Numbered from the stretch's first letter, positions 1 through 6,884 are shown. The stretch: DNA of 9,485 nucleotides from Fusobacteriaceae bacterium (GCA_030625925.1 DAOUPY010000032.1:1-9485), one strand, 5' to 3'. The notes: generated by a model from the letters alone, not told the origin. A program made the numbers and translations.

Positions 1-39
1 CACTACATCCCAATCTAAGTGTAATTTTGAATCCTGCAT
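1..39 (-). CDS. kamD: Lysine 5,6-aminomutase alpha subunit KamD, N-terminal fragment (runs off left edge)
   Basis: Thirteen codons are visible, reading MQDSKLHLDWDVV, before the window ends. An ideal ribosome binding site, GGAGG at 49-53, lies nine bases before the ATG at 39, so the start is well supported. The S-K-L-x-L-D opening resembles what I remember of KamD N-termini. The gene lies directly downstream of kamA, kamB and kamC, where kamD and kamE sit in known lysine fermentation loci. KamDE is the adenosylcobalamin- and PLP-dependent mutase that moves the terminal amino group of beta-lysine to give 3,5-diaminohexanoate. Identity rests on context plus this short match; the cofactor-binding parts lie outside the window. 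Confidence 0.8.
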   Translation of the reverse strand, partial: MQDSKLHLDWDVV

Positions 40-124
40 ATTATTTTACCTCCACTACTCTTCCTTTTTATACCCTCTCTCGCCTATCGGCACTCTCTCC
101 CGTGTGACGAATATTAGAAATAAC

Positions 125-155
125 TTATAAATAAAAAGTGATTTCTAAATGTCAG
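125..155 (-). promoter_or_regulatory. Weak candidate promoter for kamD
   Basis: On the minus strand a CTGACA (150-155) resembles a -35 box and TTATAA (125-130) a -10 box. The spacer is 19 bases, longer than ideal. If real, it would give kamDE a supply of transcript independent of the upstream operon. AT-rich DNA throws up such matches often, so this is tentative. Confidence 0.2.
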
Positions 156-206
156 GGAGAAAGGCTTATATAATATTTTCTTTGTTTCTCCCTGAGAGGG
201 AGAAAC
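152..206 (-). repeat. Overlapping, mutually exclusive inverted repeats in the kamC-kamD gap
   Basis: Positions 184-193 and 197-206 form a perfect 10-bp stem (GTTTCTCCCT with AGGGAGAAAC) around a 3-base loop. The inner arm can instead pair elsewhere: 185-195 is perfectly complementary over 11 bases to 152-162. The two stems share bases, so they cannot coexist. No T-run follows on either strand, so this does not look like a standard intrinsic terminator. It could be an mRNA processing or stability element, an attenuator for kamD, or a dispersed palindromic repeat. Confidence 0.7.
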
Positions 207-230
207 TAGGAGGAGAGGGTCAGGAAAGAG

Positions 231-1673
231 TTAATATAAATTTTTTATTATGTCTTTTAAATTCTCATCGATTCCGATTAAAGCCGCTACATTCAGGGCA
301 TCTTTTGGAACCTCAAAGTTAGAATATATCTTTTCTATGGAATAATCCATATGTTTCTGAATCAGAGAGATAGAATTTTGATTGTTTAAGTCAATCTTTC
401 TTTTTAAACTGTCAAAATCTATATTTTTTAATCCAACCACTTGATAATGAGGAGTCGAATCATCGACTACACCATCGTAGTGAGTTGCCATGATTGAAAA
501 ACTATCAAAGTTTTTTATATAATTGGATAATCCTTTTACAAATTTTTTACCTTCACTTGGGTTTGTACCCCGGGCAAATTCATCCAATGCAATAAATCCC
601 TTATCATAAGTTCTAAGACAGCCCGTGATCTCCTTTAATTTCATTATTTCAGCCCCAAAACTACTGAGCCCCTTAGATACATCTTGAATATCATCGGATA
701 AAAACTGTATAAACTTTAGTATAGGTATAGTTGCATAATCTGAAAAAACATAAAATCCCATTTGAGCTAACATAAGGTTAAGGGTAAGAGTTTTTAAGAT
801 AACGCTTTTCCCTCCCATATTGGCTCCTGTCAAAATAGTATTACCATTTTTTAATAGGATATCTAATTTTTGAAATTCTTGGTTTTTAACTTTTAAAGTT
901 TCTAAAATTTCTGGATTAAACATCCCGATAAATTCGATGTGTTCACCTATTTTAGGCCTAGAAGCTCCATATTTTAGAGCAAGTTTTGCCTTAGCCAGGG
1001 TGAAATCAATATTTTTAATTTTATCGATATCTGTAAGGAGATCAGAGGTGTAAGAGATTAATTGTTTACTTATCTCCTTCTTGACTCTGGATTCTTCACA
1101 ATTTTCTAAAACAACGATCTCTCTTCTTTCTTCCCTCAGCTCTATTTGCAGCTGGTTATCTGTAGTTGAAAAAATCAACTTTTCAGCTTCGGCCTTTTTA
1201 TGTCGAATCTCTTTTAATTTATCAGAGTATTCATTATATATATGGAAGGTAGGGATTTTTTTAAATCCTGGATCCAAAATGTTTATAACAGGAGTAAGAT
1301 CAATCAGATGAAAATATTTTAAGAATATATCATTTGAAATACTTCTAATCTCCATAAAGATCATGGAATTTATCTTCAATTCAAATAATTCAACCTCATC
1401 TAAAATTTTTCCCTTTTGAAGGTTTAAAACAATATTAGATATATTTTTTAACTTCATAAGGAGGAGATCTAACTTTTGAATCTCTTTTTTATTCTGTCGG
1501 CATATTTTTATGAAAAATTCCAAATGATCGAAAATTTCTTCTAAGGTTTCAGGTTCTTCTATGGGAGCAATATCTCTTTTTTTAAGGTTACCATATGGAG
1601 ATATTGTAGTCAGATTATTGGTGAGGTATTCTAAACCAATTTTTTCCCTGTTTTTAAGATCAAGGTATCTCAT
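231..1673 (-). CDS. kamC: MutS-like ATPase KamC, probable lysine 5,6-aminomutase reactivase component
   Basis: This 480-residue protein carries the ATPase core of the MutS family. Walker A GANMGGKS is at 283-290, the SSFGAE segment at 337-342, Walker B with D364-E365 in IALDEFARGT at 361-370, and the ATH switch at 396-398. Residues about 40-230 are helical and charged, like the MutS lever/clamp region. There is no N-terminal mismatch-recognition domain and no C-terminal Smr nuclease, so DNA repair is unlikely. The ATG at 1673 overlaps the kamB stop as ATGA and has AGGAGG at 1680-1685, implying coupled translation. Database naming for this family is lysine 5,6-aminomutase reactivase ATPase. 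Reactivation of inactivated KamDE, perhaps by exchanging damaged cobalamin, is family inference; nothing here proves it. Confidence 0.85.
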   Translation of the reverse strand: MRYLDLKNREKIGLEYLTNNLTTISPYGNLKKRDIAPIEEPETLEEIFDHLEFFIKICRQNKKEIQKLDLLLMKLKNISNIVLNLQKGKILDEVELFELKINSMIFMEIRSISNDIFLKYFHLIDLTPVINILDPGFKKIPTFHIYNEYSDKLKEIRHKKAEAEKLIFSTTDNQLQIELREERREIVVLENCEESRVKKEISKQLISYTSDLLTDIDKIKNIDFTLAKAKLALKYGASRPKIGEHIEFIGMFNPEILETLKVKNQEFQKLDILLKNGNTILTGANMGGKSVILKTLTLNLMLAQMGFYVFSDYATIPILKFIQFLSDDIQDVSKGLSSFGAEIMKLKEITGCLRTYDKGFIALDEFARGTNPSEGKKFVKGLSNYIKNFDSFSIMATHYDGVVDDSTPHYQVVGLKNIDFDSLKRKIDLNNQNSISLIQKHMDYSIEKIYSNFEVPKDALNVAALIGIDENLKDIIKNLY

Positions 1674-2701
1674 AATACTCCTCCTACAACATCTACAACA
1701 TCTACATCTATAGATGTTCTTAATAATTCACAAAATTTTTCACTCTCAAATGAGTATCCATATGGAGAAGAAGGGTTACAGGTTAAATATAGAAGGTTAA
1801 TGCTTTCCAATACTTCTAATTTGACTGGTATCATAGATAATTTATGATACAGATTGGAATCTATAAAAATCTTTGTTCCATCTTCTATGATGATCGTAAA
1901 ACTTTTAAACAACTCTCTATTTTGTATGATAGATTCGATCAATCCTTTGGATACAGCGCCTCCTAAAACTAAATACTTATGATCAGGTTTTACTGCATCT
2001 ACTATCTCTCTATGGGAATTAAGGGAAGTAGGGAGGTCTAAGACCTCGATATTTGATTCGGTGTCAATAAACCCAATCTTTCCCATCTTTAATATTTGTC
2101 TGGTTAAACTTGCTATTTTTTCAGAGCAGCTTGGTAATTGCAGCATCTTTACATTGTGACTGCTTTCTTCTACTACCTTTGTCAGGTCAGGGGAAAAACT
2201 AGCTCCGGTAGCCAATATGGTGGCTTCTGAAACCAGATTTCCTGCACTGCCTTTCCTGCTCAGTGCACCATCAATAAGTACCAAGTCACACCCAAAATTT
2301 AACATTAGATCACGAATCTTTATGAGGGCGGAGTTGTAGGAGGGACCAGCCACATCTACAAATCCATTACTCAATGCTCTCATAATTATTACTTCACCCA
2401 TAGGAGTAGAAATCCCTGTAACAGATAAAATTTCCTTGGTTATATCACATTTACAGAGTAAATTTTTAGCTGTAGCAACTAAGGTGCCCTTCTCCACGTA
2501 GATCCTAGGTTTGTGTGTGTTGGTCACTCTGTCACAATCTTCACCATCACGACCAATAGAGGTAAGACCAATAATCTTACTTCCCTTTAAATTTTGTAAT
2601 ATATAATTTAAAGTGGTAGTTTTTCCCGAATTTTTTTCCATTCCAATAATAGACACGCTGCTATAGGGGAAAAGGGAAGTGATTGTCTTTTTAGTGTTCA
2701 T
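1670..2701 (-). CDS. kamB: P-loop protein KamB, probable lysine 5,6-aminomutase reactivase subunit
   Basis: A 343-residue protein with an N-terminal P-loop, GMEKNSGKTT at 20-29, following a short hydrophobic strand (SVSIIG). SIGRDGED (48-55) and DLVLIDGALSRKG (139-151, with D144 as likely Walker B acid) are in the order expected of a SIMIBI-type nucleotide-binding domain. The C-terminal third has SPYGYSFES at 312-320 and no recognised domain. The start overlaps the end of kamA by 11 bases, with no good ribosome binding site upstream, so expression probably depends on kamA translation. It overlaps kamC by four bases. It is placed between the two lysine aminomutases and pairs with KamC. The reactivase role follows family naming and context; the nucleotide and partner are not shown by the sequence. 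Confidence 0.8.
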   Translation of the reverse strand: MNTKKTITSLFPYSSVSIIGMEKNSGKTTTLNYILQNLKGSKIIGLTSIGRDGEDCDRVTNTHKPRIYVEKGTLVATAKNLLCKCDITKEILSVTGISTPMGEVIIMRALSNGFVDVAGPSYNSALIKIRDLMLNFGCDLVLIDGALSRKGSAGNLVSEATILATGASFSPDLTKVVEESSHNVKMLQLPSCSEKIASLTRQILKMGKIGFIDTESNIEVLDLPTSLNSHREIVDAVKPDHKYLVLGGAVSKGLIESIIQNRELFKSFTIIIEDGTKIFIDSNLYHKLSMIPVKLEVLESINLLYLTCNPSSPYGYSFESEKFCELLRTSIDVDVVDVVGGVL

Positions 2702-3947
2702 TTCTGATATGTCTATCTAGAACCTTAGGCTCTATAGCTAACTGTTTACCATCTAAAAGTTTAGCTATTCCTAGATGTTGTTTTTCCTCTTGACAGTGTT
2801 TGCAGTCACACTTATCTTCATATGGTTTTGGTTCTGTATATGTTGTAATAACTCCTTCGAAGTTTCTAAGAACAACTCTTTTTGGACTTTGAGAGATAAT
2901 ATATTGCGGCATAACTGGAGTCTTACCTCCACCACCAGGAGCATCTACAACAAATGTTGGAATTGCATATCCAGATGTATGTCCACGAAGTCCTTCTATG
3001 ATCTCGATTCCTTTAGATACAGGAGTTCTAAAATGCTCTAATCCTACTGATAGGTCACATTGATAGATATAGTAAGGTCTTACTCTTATAGCTACTAAAT
3101 CTTGAACTAATTCTTTCATAATATGAGTACAGTCATTTATTCCTCTAAGTAAAACAGATTGATTTCCAAGTGGAATTCCAGCGTCAACCATCAATTCACA
3201 TGCAGCTTTAGAAGCAGATGTAATTTCATCCGAATGATTAAAGTGAGTGTTTAACCAGATTGGATGGTATTTTTTCAACATATTCACTAATTCAGGAGTA
3301 ATTCTTTGAGGCAATACAACTGGAGTTCTGGATCCTATTCTTACGATTTGTACATGTGGAATAGCTCTTAATCTTTTGATGATATACTCTAATTTTTCAT
3401 CTGAGATAAGTAATGCATCTCCACCTGAAAGTAATACATCTCTGATTACAGGAGTTTTAGCAATATAATCAATAGCAGTATCGATTTTTTCCATTCCCAA
3501 TGCAGCGTCTGTTTGACCTGCAAATCTTCTTCTAGTGCAGTGCCTGCAATACATAGAACACATATCTGTAACTAATAATAAAACTCTATCAGGATATCTA
3601 TGAGTAAGACCTGGAACTGGAGAATCTTCATCTTCATGTAGAGGGTCATCTAGATCAGCATCTGATTTATGAACTTCAGCAGCTGTAGGGATTGCCTGTT
3701 GTCTTACTGGACATTTTGGATTTTTTGGATCGATCAATGTTAAATAATATGGAGTGATTCCCATTCTAAGGATAGAGTTAGCAGTTTTTACTCCCTCTTC
3801 CTCTTCTGGAGTCAGGTCAAAATATTTTTTTAAATCCTCTAAAGTTTCGATTCTATTTCTTACTTGCCATTGCCAGTCATTCCATTGTTCATCACTTACG
3901 TTTGGAAATAATTCTTTTTTTCTGCTCTCGTAGTTTAAATTCATCAT
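2691..3947 (-). CDS. kamA: Lysine 2,3-aminomutase (radical SAM, PLP-dependent)
   Basis: Converts L-lysine to L-beta-lysine, the first step of the fermentation. The radical SAM iron-sulfur ligands are C130, C134 and C137 (MCSMYCRHC). The PLP lysine is K342 in PGGGGK. D298 (QCDLS) and D335 (VVDAPGG) match the aspartates that hold the substrate amino group, and R139 the one that holds its carboxylate. C273, C380, C382 and C385 (CDCKHC near the end) match the zinc site of the Clostridium subterminale enzyme. From memory of that protein, all these positions carry a constant offset of five. At 418 residues it is full length. Two ATGs occur at 3947 and 3944; the first is better spaced from the G-rich site at 3958-3965. 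It is cytoplasmic and oxygen-sensitive. Confidence 0.97.
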   Translation of the reverse strand: MMNLNYESRKKELFPNVSDEQWNDWQWQVRNRIETLEDLKKYFDLTPEEEEGVKTANSILRMGITPYYLTLIDPKNPKCPVRQQAIPTAAEVHKSDADLDDPLHEDEDSPVPGLTHRYPDRVLLLVTDMCSMYCRHCTRRRFAGQTDAALGMEKIDTAIDYIAKTPVIRDVLLSGGDALLISDEKLEYIIKRLRAIPHVQIVRIGSRTPVVLPQRITPELVNMLKKYHPIWLNTHFNHSDEITSASKAACELMVDAGIPLGNQSVLLRGINDCTHIMKELVQDLVAIRVRPYYIYQCDLSVGLEHFRTPVSKGIEIIEGLRGHTSGYAIPTFVVDAPGGGGKTPVMPQYIISQSPKRVVLRNFEGVITTYTEPKPYEDKCDCKHCQEEKQHLGIAKLLDGKQLAIEPKVLDRHIRNEH

Positions 3948-4001
3948 GATTTTGTTGCCCCCCTCGAAATTTTTTATTAGTGTTATATATGATTTTGTTG
4001 C
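3946..4001 (-). repeat. 13-bp direct repeat flanking the kamA ribosome binding site
   Basis: The 13-mer ATGATTTTGTTGC (plus strand) occurs at 3946-3958 and again at 3989-4001, exactly 43 bases apart. On the coding strand it reads GCAACAAAATCAT. The first copy includes the first two bases of the kamA start codon and the spacer behind its G-run. The second lies just after the kdd stop. It may be a small duplication or a paired binding site. Confidence 0.75.
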
Positions 4002-4004
4002 TAT

Positions 4005-5039
4005 TTATACATATAATTTTTCAAATAAGTTTCTGATAGTTTGAGATTCACGTATGATACCTAACGTAAGCTCAGCATGTCCCTTAGCATATCCATTTCC
4101 TACGATCATTTGTACGTCTTTTCCAACACCTTCAGCTCCTAAAGCTGCCTTTGTAAATGATGTAGCCATAGAGAAGAAATATACTATCCCATCGTCTTTT
4201 GTAATAAGGATAGATGACATCTCTGTATTAGCCACATTTACATTGTTGATAACTACATCACACATATCTTCACCTGTAATTTCTTTTACCTTTTCATAAA
4301 CTTCAACAGGTTTAGTAGCGTCTGCAATAATTACATGATGAGCTAAATTCATATCCAATATTCTTTTTGCATTTTCTTCACTGTATTCAATAACAATAAC
4401 TTTACCAGAATCTCCAGCATTAACCATGGCTTGATAAGCACATAAAACACCAGATTTTCCACCTCCGCCAATAATACAGACAGTGTCACCTTCCTTAACT
4501 AATCTCTCTACCTGGGCAGGAGCACCGGCTACGTCTAATGCCGCTAAAGCTAATTTCTCAGGGATATCTGTAGGCAATACAGAATAGAGACCAGTTTCAA
4601 AAAGGATAGCCTGTCCATCTATATCAACTTGGTCATTGGATATATTTACATTTTTAATCTTATCGATTTTAAGTGGTGTAAGGGACAATGAAACTAATGT
4701 AGCTAACTTATCTCCGACTTTTAAAGATTTATCAGGAAAATCAGCACCGATCTCTTTAACAACACCGATCAGCATTCCTCCAGATCCAGTTACCGGGTTT
4801 TGCATCTTCCCTCTCTCTCCTACAATCTCAGTGATCATAGCAGTCATCTTATCTATGTCTTTATTGCATACTTCCTTTATTTGTGTGAATGATGCTGAAT
4901 CAATATTTAATGTCATTACATCTAATAATAACTCGTTATTTTTAATCTTCATTGTATTATCAATTTTTAATGCAGCCTGCGGCATAGTTCCCATAGGTTG
5001 TATTACTCTGTGTGTTCCAAATGGACATCCTTTTATCAT
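4005..5039 (-). CDS. kdd: L-erythro-3,5-diaminohexanoate dehydrogenase
   Basis: Catalyses NAD(P)+-dependent oxidative deamination of 3,5-diaminohexanoate to 5-amino-3-oxohexanoate, the third step of the pathway. The 344-residue protein opens with IKGCPFGTHRVIQP. It has a Rossmann dinucleotide-binding loop, VCIIGGGGKSGV at 187-198, followed by an acidic strand end (VIVIEYSEENA, about 214-224). It resembles medium-chain dehydrogenases but shows no obvious structural-zinc cysteine cluster. The ATG at 5039 is preceded by AAGGGGGAT, which begins within the kce stop region. The gap to kce is only 12 bases, and kamA follows after 57. The assignment combines sequence recognition with its position between kce and kamA, the arrangement known from fusobacteria and clostridia. 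Confidence 0.95.
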   Translation of the reverse strand: MIKGCPFGTHRVIQPMGTMPQAALKIDNTMKIKNNELLLDVMTLNIDSASFTQIKEVCNKDIDKMTAMITEIVGERGKMQNPVTGSGGMLIGVVKEIGADFPDKSLKVGDKLATLVSLSLTPLKIDKIKNVNISNDQVDIDGQAILFETGLYSVLPTDIPEKLALAALDVAGAPAQVERLVKEGDTVCIIGGGGKSGVLCAYQAMVNAGDSGKVIVIEYSEENAKRILDMNLAHHVIIADATKPVEVYEKVKEITGEDMCDVVINNVNVANTEMSSILITKDDGIVYFFSMATSFTKAALGAEGVGKDVQMIVGNGYAKGHAELTLGIIRESQTIRNLFEKLYV

Positions 5040-5051
5040 TTTTTATCCCCC

Positions 5052-5867
5052 TTATAATCCTAATATAGCTCTTGCTTCTGCTGGTGCAGCTATTTGTCTG
5101 CCTAATTCTTTAGCAATCCTTACTACTTTAGCAACTAAAACACCGTTAGATTCTGCCAAGACACCCCTTTCTAAATAGATGTTATCTTCAAAACCAACTC
5201 TCACATGACCACCGCTTATGATAGCTGCTGCAGCTAATGAAAACTCAAATCTTCCAAGACCGGCAACTGAATAAGTAGAGTCACAAGGTAAGCTGTCTCT
5301 TAAAAATAAGAAGTCTCTTAATTCTCCTCCAATCCCGCCGTTGACACCCATTACAAAGCTAAAATGCATGGGCGACTTAATAAATCCTTTTTTGTTTAAT
5401 CTGACTGCCATTTCAATCATAGATTTATCAAAACACTCCAGTTCAGGTTTGACACCTCTTTCTATCATTTTTTTACCGAATTCTTTGATGGTATTTTCTG
5501 TATTAGTAAATACTTCATCTCCGCCAAAATTTAAAGTCCCGCAGTCCAGTGTTGCCATTTCAGGGGATAATTCTGTAGGCTGTAACCTCTCTTCATTGGT
5601 CATCCCTACAGCTCCACCAGTGGATGGCTGGATAATAACATCTGGACATTTTTCTTTTATAGCATCTATACATAATTTAAATCTTTCCTTTGATTGAGTA
5701 GGAGTACCGTCATCTTCTCTAACGTGAAGATGTATGATGCTGGCTCCCTCTATATATGCTCCATATGCTTGCTTTACAATCTCTTCCACAGTATAAGGAA
5801 CGTTAGGATTGTGTTCCTTTGTAACTTCGGCTCCGCATATGGCAGCTGTTATGATTAATTTTTCCAT
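5052..5867 (-). CDS. kce: 3-keto-5-aminohexanoate cleavage enzyme
   Basis: A zinc-dependent enzyme of the BKACE (DUF849) superfamily. It reacts 5-amino-3-oxohexanoate with acetyl-CoA to give L-3-aminobutyryl-CoA and acetoacetate. The visible metal site is H46 and H48 in IIHLHVR plus E227 in RVGFED. E14, R223 and D228 match, as I recall, residues described for the Cloacamonas enzyme (the last three zinc and catalytic positions offset by three). The fold is a TIM barrel; QPSTGG at 80-85 and MGVNGG at 173-178 are typical barrel loops. At 271 residues it is full length. The ATG at 5867 has a strong AAGGGAGG site at 5873-5880. It sits 85 bases after kal and 12 before kdd, in one transcription direction. 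Confidence 0.96.
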   Translation of the reverse strand: MEKLIITAAICGAEVTKEHNPNVPYTVEEIVKQAYGAYIEGASIIHLHVREDDGTPTQSKERFKLCIDAIKEKCPDVIIQPSTGGAVGMTNEERLQPTELSPEMATLDCGTLNFGGDEVFTNTENTIKEFGKKMIERGVKPELECFDKSMIEMAVRLNKKGFIKSPMHFSFVMGVNGGIGGELRDFLFLRDSLPCDSTYSVAGLGRFEFSLAAAAIISGGHVRVGFEDNIYLERGVLAESNGVLVAKVVRIAKELGRQIAAPAEARAILGL

Positions 5868-5894
5868 TATTGCCTCCCTTTTTATTCTCTAAGA

Positions 5895-5930
5895 AAGCAT
5901 AAATTAACTTTGAAAATTTAAATTACGCTT
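5895..5930 (-). repeat. Imperfect inverted repeat in the kal-kce gap
   Basis: Positions 5895-5907 and 5918-5930 can form a 13-position stem with one G-U pair and one mismatch around a 10-base loop. On the coding strand it lies just upstream of the kce ribosome binding site and is not followed by a U-run. It may therefore be an mRNA stability or processing hairpin rather than a terminator. It is AT-rich, so chance is possible. Confidence 0.5.
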
Positions 5931-5952
5931 ATTTGGCTAAAGAGTCACGCTT

Positions 5953-6336
5953 TTAATTTCTTTGTTTGTCTTTAGGTGTAACACAAGTTCCAGTAGCTCT
6001 GCATACAACAACTGCTTCCTCTAAAACTTCACACGCAGAATCACTGATATCAGGTCTAGGAACGATTACCTTTCTAGCTTCAAAAACCATCCTTCTGGAT
6101 GTGTTTCCAACTTTTTCTATATGACCCACAGCCTCGATAAAATCACCGGCATATACTGGAGCCATAAACTCAACATTGTCATAGGCTTTAAATAATCCTT
6201 CATCCCCGTCTTGTCTAATAAGTAGTTCAGTAGCTACATCTCCAAATAAACCAAGCATTCTGGCTCCATCTACTAAATTACCACCATAATGAGCATCGTG
6301 GGTACTCATCCTCAATCTAATCATCACTTCTTTCAC
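5953..6336 (-). CDS. kal: 3-aminobutyryl-CoA ammonia-lyase
   Basis: Removes ammonia from L-3-aminobutyryl-CoA to give crotonyl-CoA, linking lysine breakdown to butyrate formation. The 127-residue protein is a single hotdog-fold domain. [10 protein letters not shown] (11-20) starts the substrate pocket and central helix, and [11 protein letters not shown] (55-65) is the typical hotdog strand-turn. The start is GTG at 6336: a G5 Shine-Dalgarno (6345-6349, within AAAAGGGGG) sits eight bases upstream, while the next ATG (codon 5) would be too far away. It is the first gene after the lysine riboswitch, so its leader carries the regulatory RNA for the whole operon. A hotdog thioesterase-like protein of unknown role would be the generic alternative, but the context makes Kal the clear choice. 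Confidence 0.94.
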   Translation of the reverse strand: MKEVMIRLRMSTHDAHYGGNLVDGARMLGLFGDVATELLIRQDGDEGLFKAYDNVEFMAPVYAGDFIEAVGHIEKVGNTSRRMVFEARKVIVPRPDISDSACEVLEEAVVVCRATGTCVTPKDKQRN

Positions 6337-6365
6337 AACTGATTCCCCCTTTTATTTTTTCGTAC

Positions 6366-6423
6366 AAAAAAAACACTTATCTATGATTTTAGACAGAAAA
6401 TTACCAAGAACTAAAAGAAATAG
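6366..6423 (-). terminator. Candidate expression platform: AU-rich hairpin and U8 tract after the aptamer
   Basis: On the minus strand, CUAU (6420-6423) can pair with AUAG (6381-6384), and UUUUAG (6411-6416) with CUAAAA (6387-6392), around an 18-base loop. Seven bases later comes U8 (6366-6373). The CUAU is also the 3' strand of aptamer helix P1, so lysine binding should block this hairpin. That would give read-through with lysine, as a catabolic operon needs. The stem is weak, and the spacer before the U-run is a flaw. A rival pairing puts 6412-6420 against the kal Shine-Dalgarno at 6346-6354 (nine pairs including G-U), which would be translational control instead. Confidence 0.45.
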
Positions 6424-6587
6424 CTCTCCACAACCGAAGTTGTGACAGTCAAGATGGATTTTCCCATATTGACCAAGGTTAGTCCCGATGGATCCAACCT
6501 TTCGGCAATTAAGTCCTTCACTTTTAACATGGTAGGATCCTTCGATCCATAGATGTTAAAAGTTACCACAATAAATGCTCCTCTATT
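6419..6587 (-). promoter_or_regulatory. Lysine riboswitch (L box) aptamer upstream of kal
   Basis: All five helices of the lysine aptamer can be drawn on the minus strand. P1 pairs 6583-6587 with 6419-6423. P2 pairs 6553-6563 with 6520-6530, a perfect 11 bp. P3 pairs 6496-6501 with 6475-6480. P4 spans 6448-6473. P5 is 6429-6444, a 6-bp stem capped by UUCG. Conserved core pieces are present: AUAGAGG, UUGCCGAAAGG, CCAUCGG and CUGUC, then GGAGAGCUAU. Loop L2 (6544-6550, AUGGAUC) is perfectly complementary to seven bases of loop L3 (6488-6494, GAUCCAU), the expected kissing contact. The size of about 169 bases is normal. It sits 82 bases before the first gene of a lysine-degrading operon. Confidence 0.94.
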
Positions 6588-6652
6588 ATATATTTGATTT
6601 ATGTCACCTATCTAAAAAAATGAAAACTCATTCATAGATTTGTTCTAATACA

Positions 6653-6681
6653 TTTTTACTATATAAAGAACACAAAGTCAA
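6653..6681 (-). promoter_or_regulatory. Candidate promoter for the lysine fermentation operon
   Basis: On the minus strand TTGACT (6676-6681) matches the -35 consensus at five of six bases. After 17 bases comes TAAAAA (6653-6658), four of six for the -10. Transcription would start near 6646, about 60 bases before the aptamer, which suits a riboswitch leader. The perfect TATAAT at 6586-6591 was not chosen because it overlaps the aptamer's 5' edge. Confidence 0.35.
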
Positions 6682-6766
6682 GTGAAAAAAATATTTATAT
6701 CCTTATTAGGGAGGAAATAAAAGGAAAAGTCTTTTTATAACAGTATTCATCTATTTACTTATCTAA

Positions 6767-6800
6767 TTGATAAACTTTTTTTAAAAGCTAAGTTTATCAA
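6767..6800. repeat. Perfect 11-bp inverted repeat between the two operons
   Basis: TTGATAAACTT (6767-6777) is matched by AAGTTTATCAA (6790-6800) with a 12-base centre. No T-run follows on either strand, so it is unlikely to be an intrinsic terminator. It lies upstream of both divergent transcription units, where a dimeric regulator could bind. No known operator consensus is recognised. Confidence 0.6.
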
Positions 6801-6855
6801 GGAAAAAAGAAAAGTACAACTGCAATATTTGTATTGTTAAAAAATAATAATTCGT

Positions 6856-6884
6856 TTGATATATTTTAAATGAATAGTTATCAT
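6856..6884 (+). promoter_or_regulatory. Candidate promoter for the amrA-amrS-amrB operon
   Basis: TTGATA (6856-6861) and TATCAT (6879-6884) each match the sigma-70 -35 and -10 consensus at five of six bases, with an ideal 17-base spacer. Transcription would begin near 6891, leaving a leader of about 130 bases. Other weaker matches exist in this AT-rich stretch. Confidence 0.4.

Noticed and set aside
40..230. Possible cobalamin riboswitch ahead of the B12-dependent kamD
   Set aside because: The region is short, and no convincing B12-box or conserved aptamer core was found, only unrelated inverted repeats.
231..1673. DNA mismatch repair MutS or MutS2
   Set aside because: It has the ATPase core only, no mismatch-recognition or Smr domain, and sits coupled to kamB in a lysine operon.
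4636..5178. 180-codon open frame on the plus strand opposite kdd and kce
   Set aside because: It lies antisense to two well-identified genes, has no ribosome binding site that I see and no family resemblance; it is a shadow frame.
5341..5697. 118-codon open frame opposite kce
   Set aside because: It is a shadow frame of a confidently identified gene with intact metal-site residues.
6586..6591. Perfect TATAAT on the minus strand as the kam promoter
   Set aside because: It overlaps the 5' edge of the aptamer, so transcription from it would lack the first P1 strand and the riboswitch could not fold.
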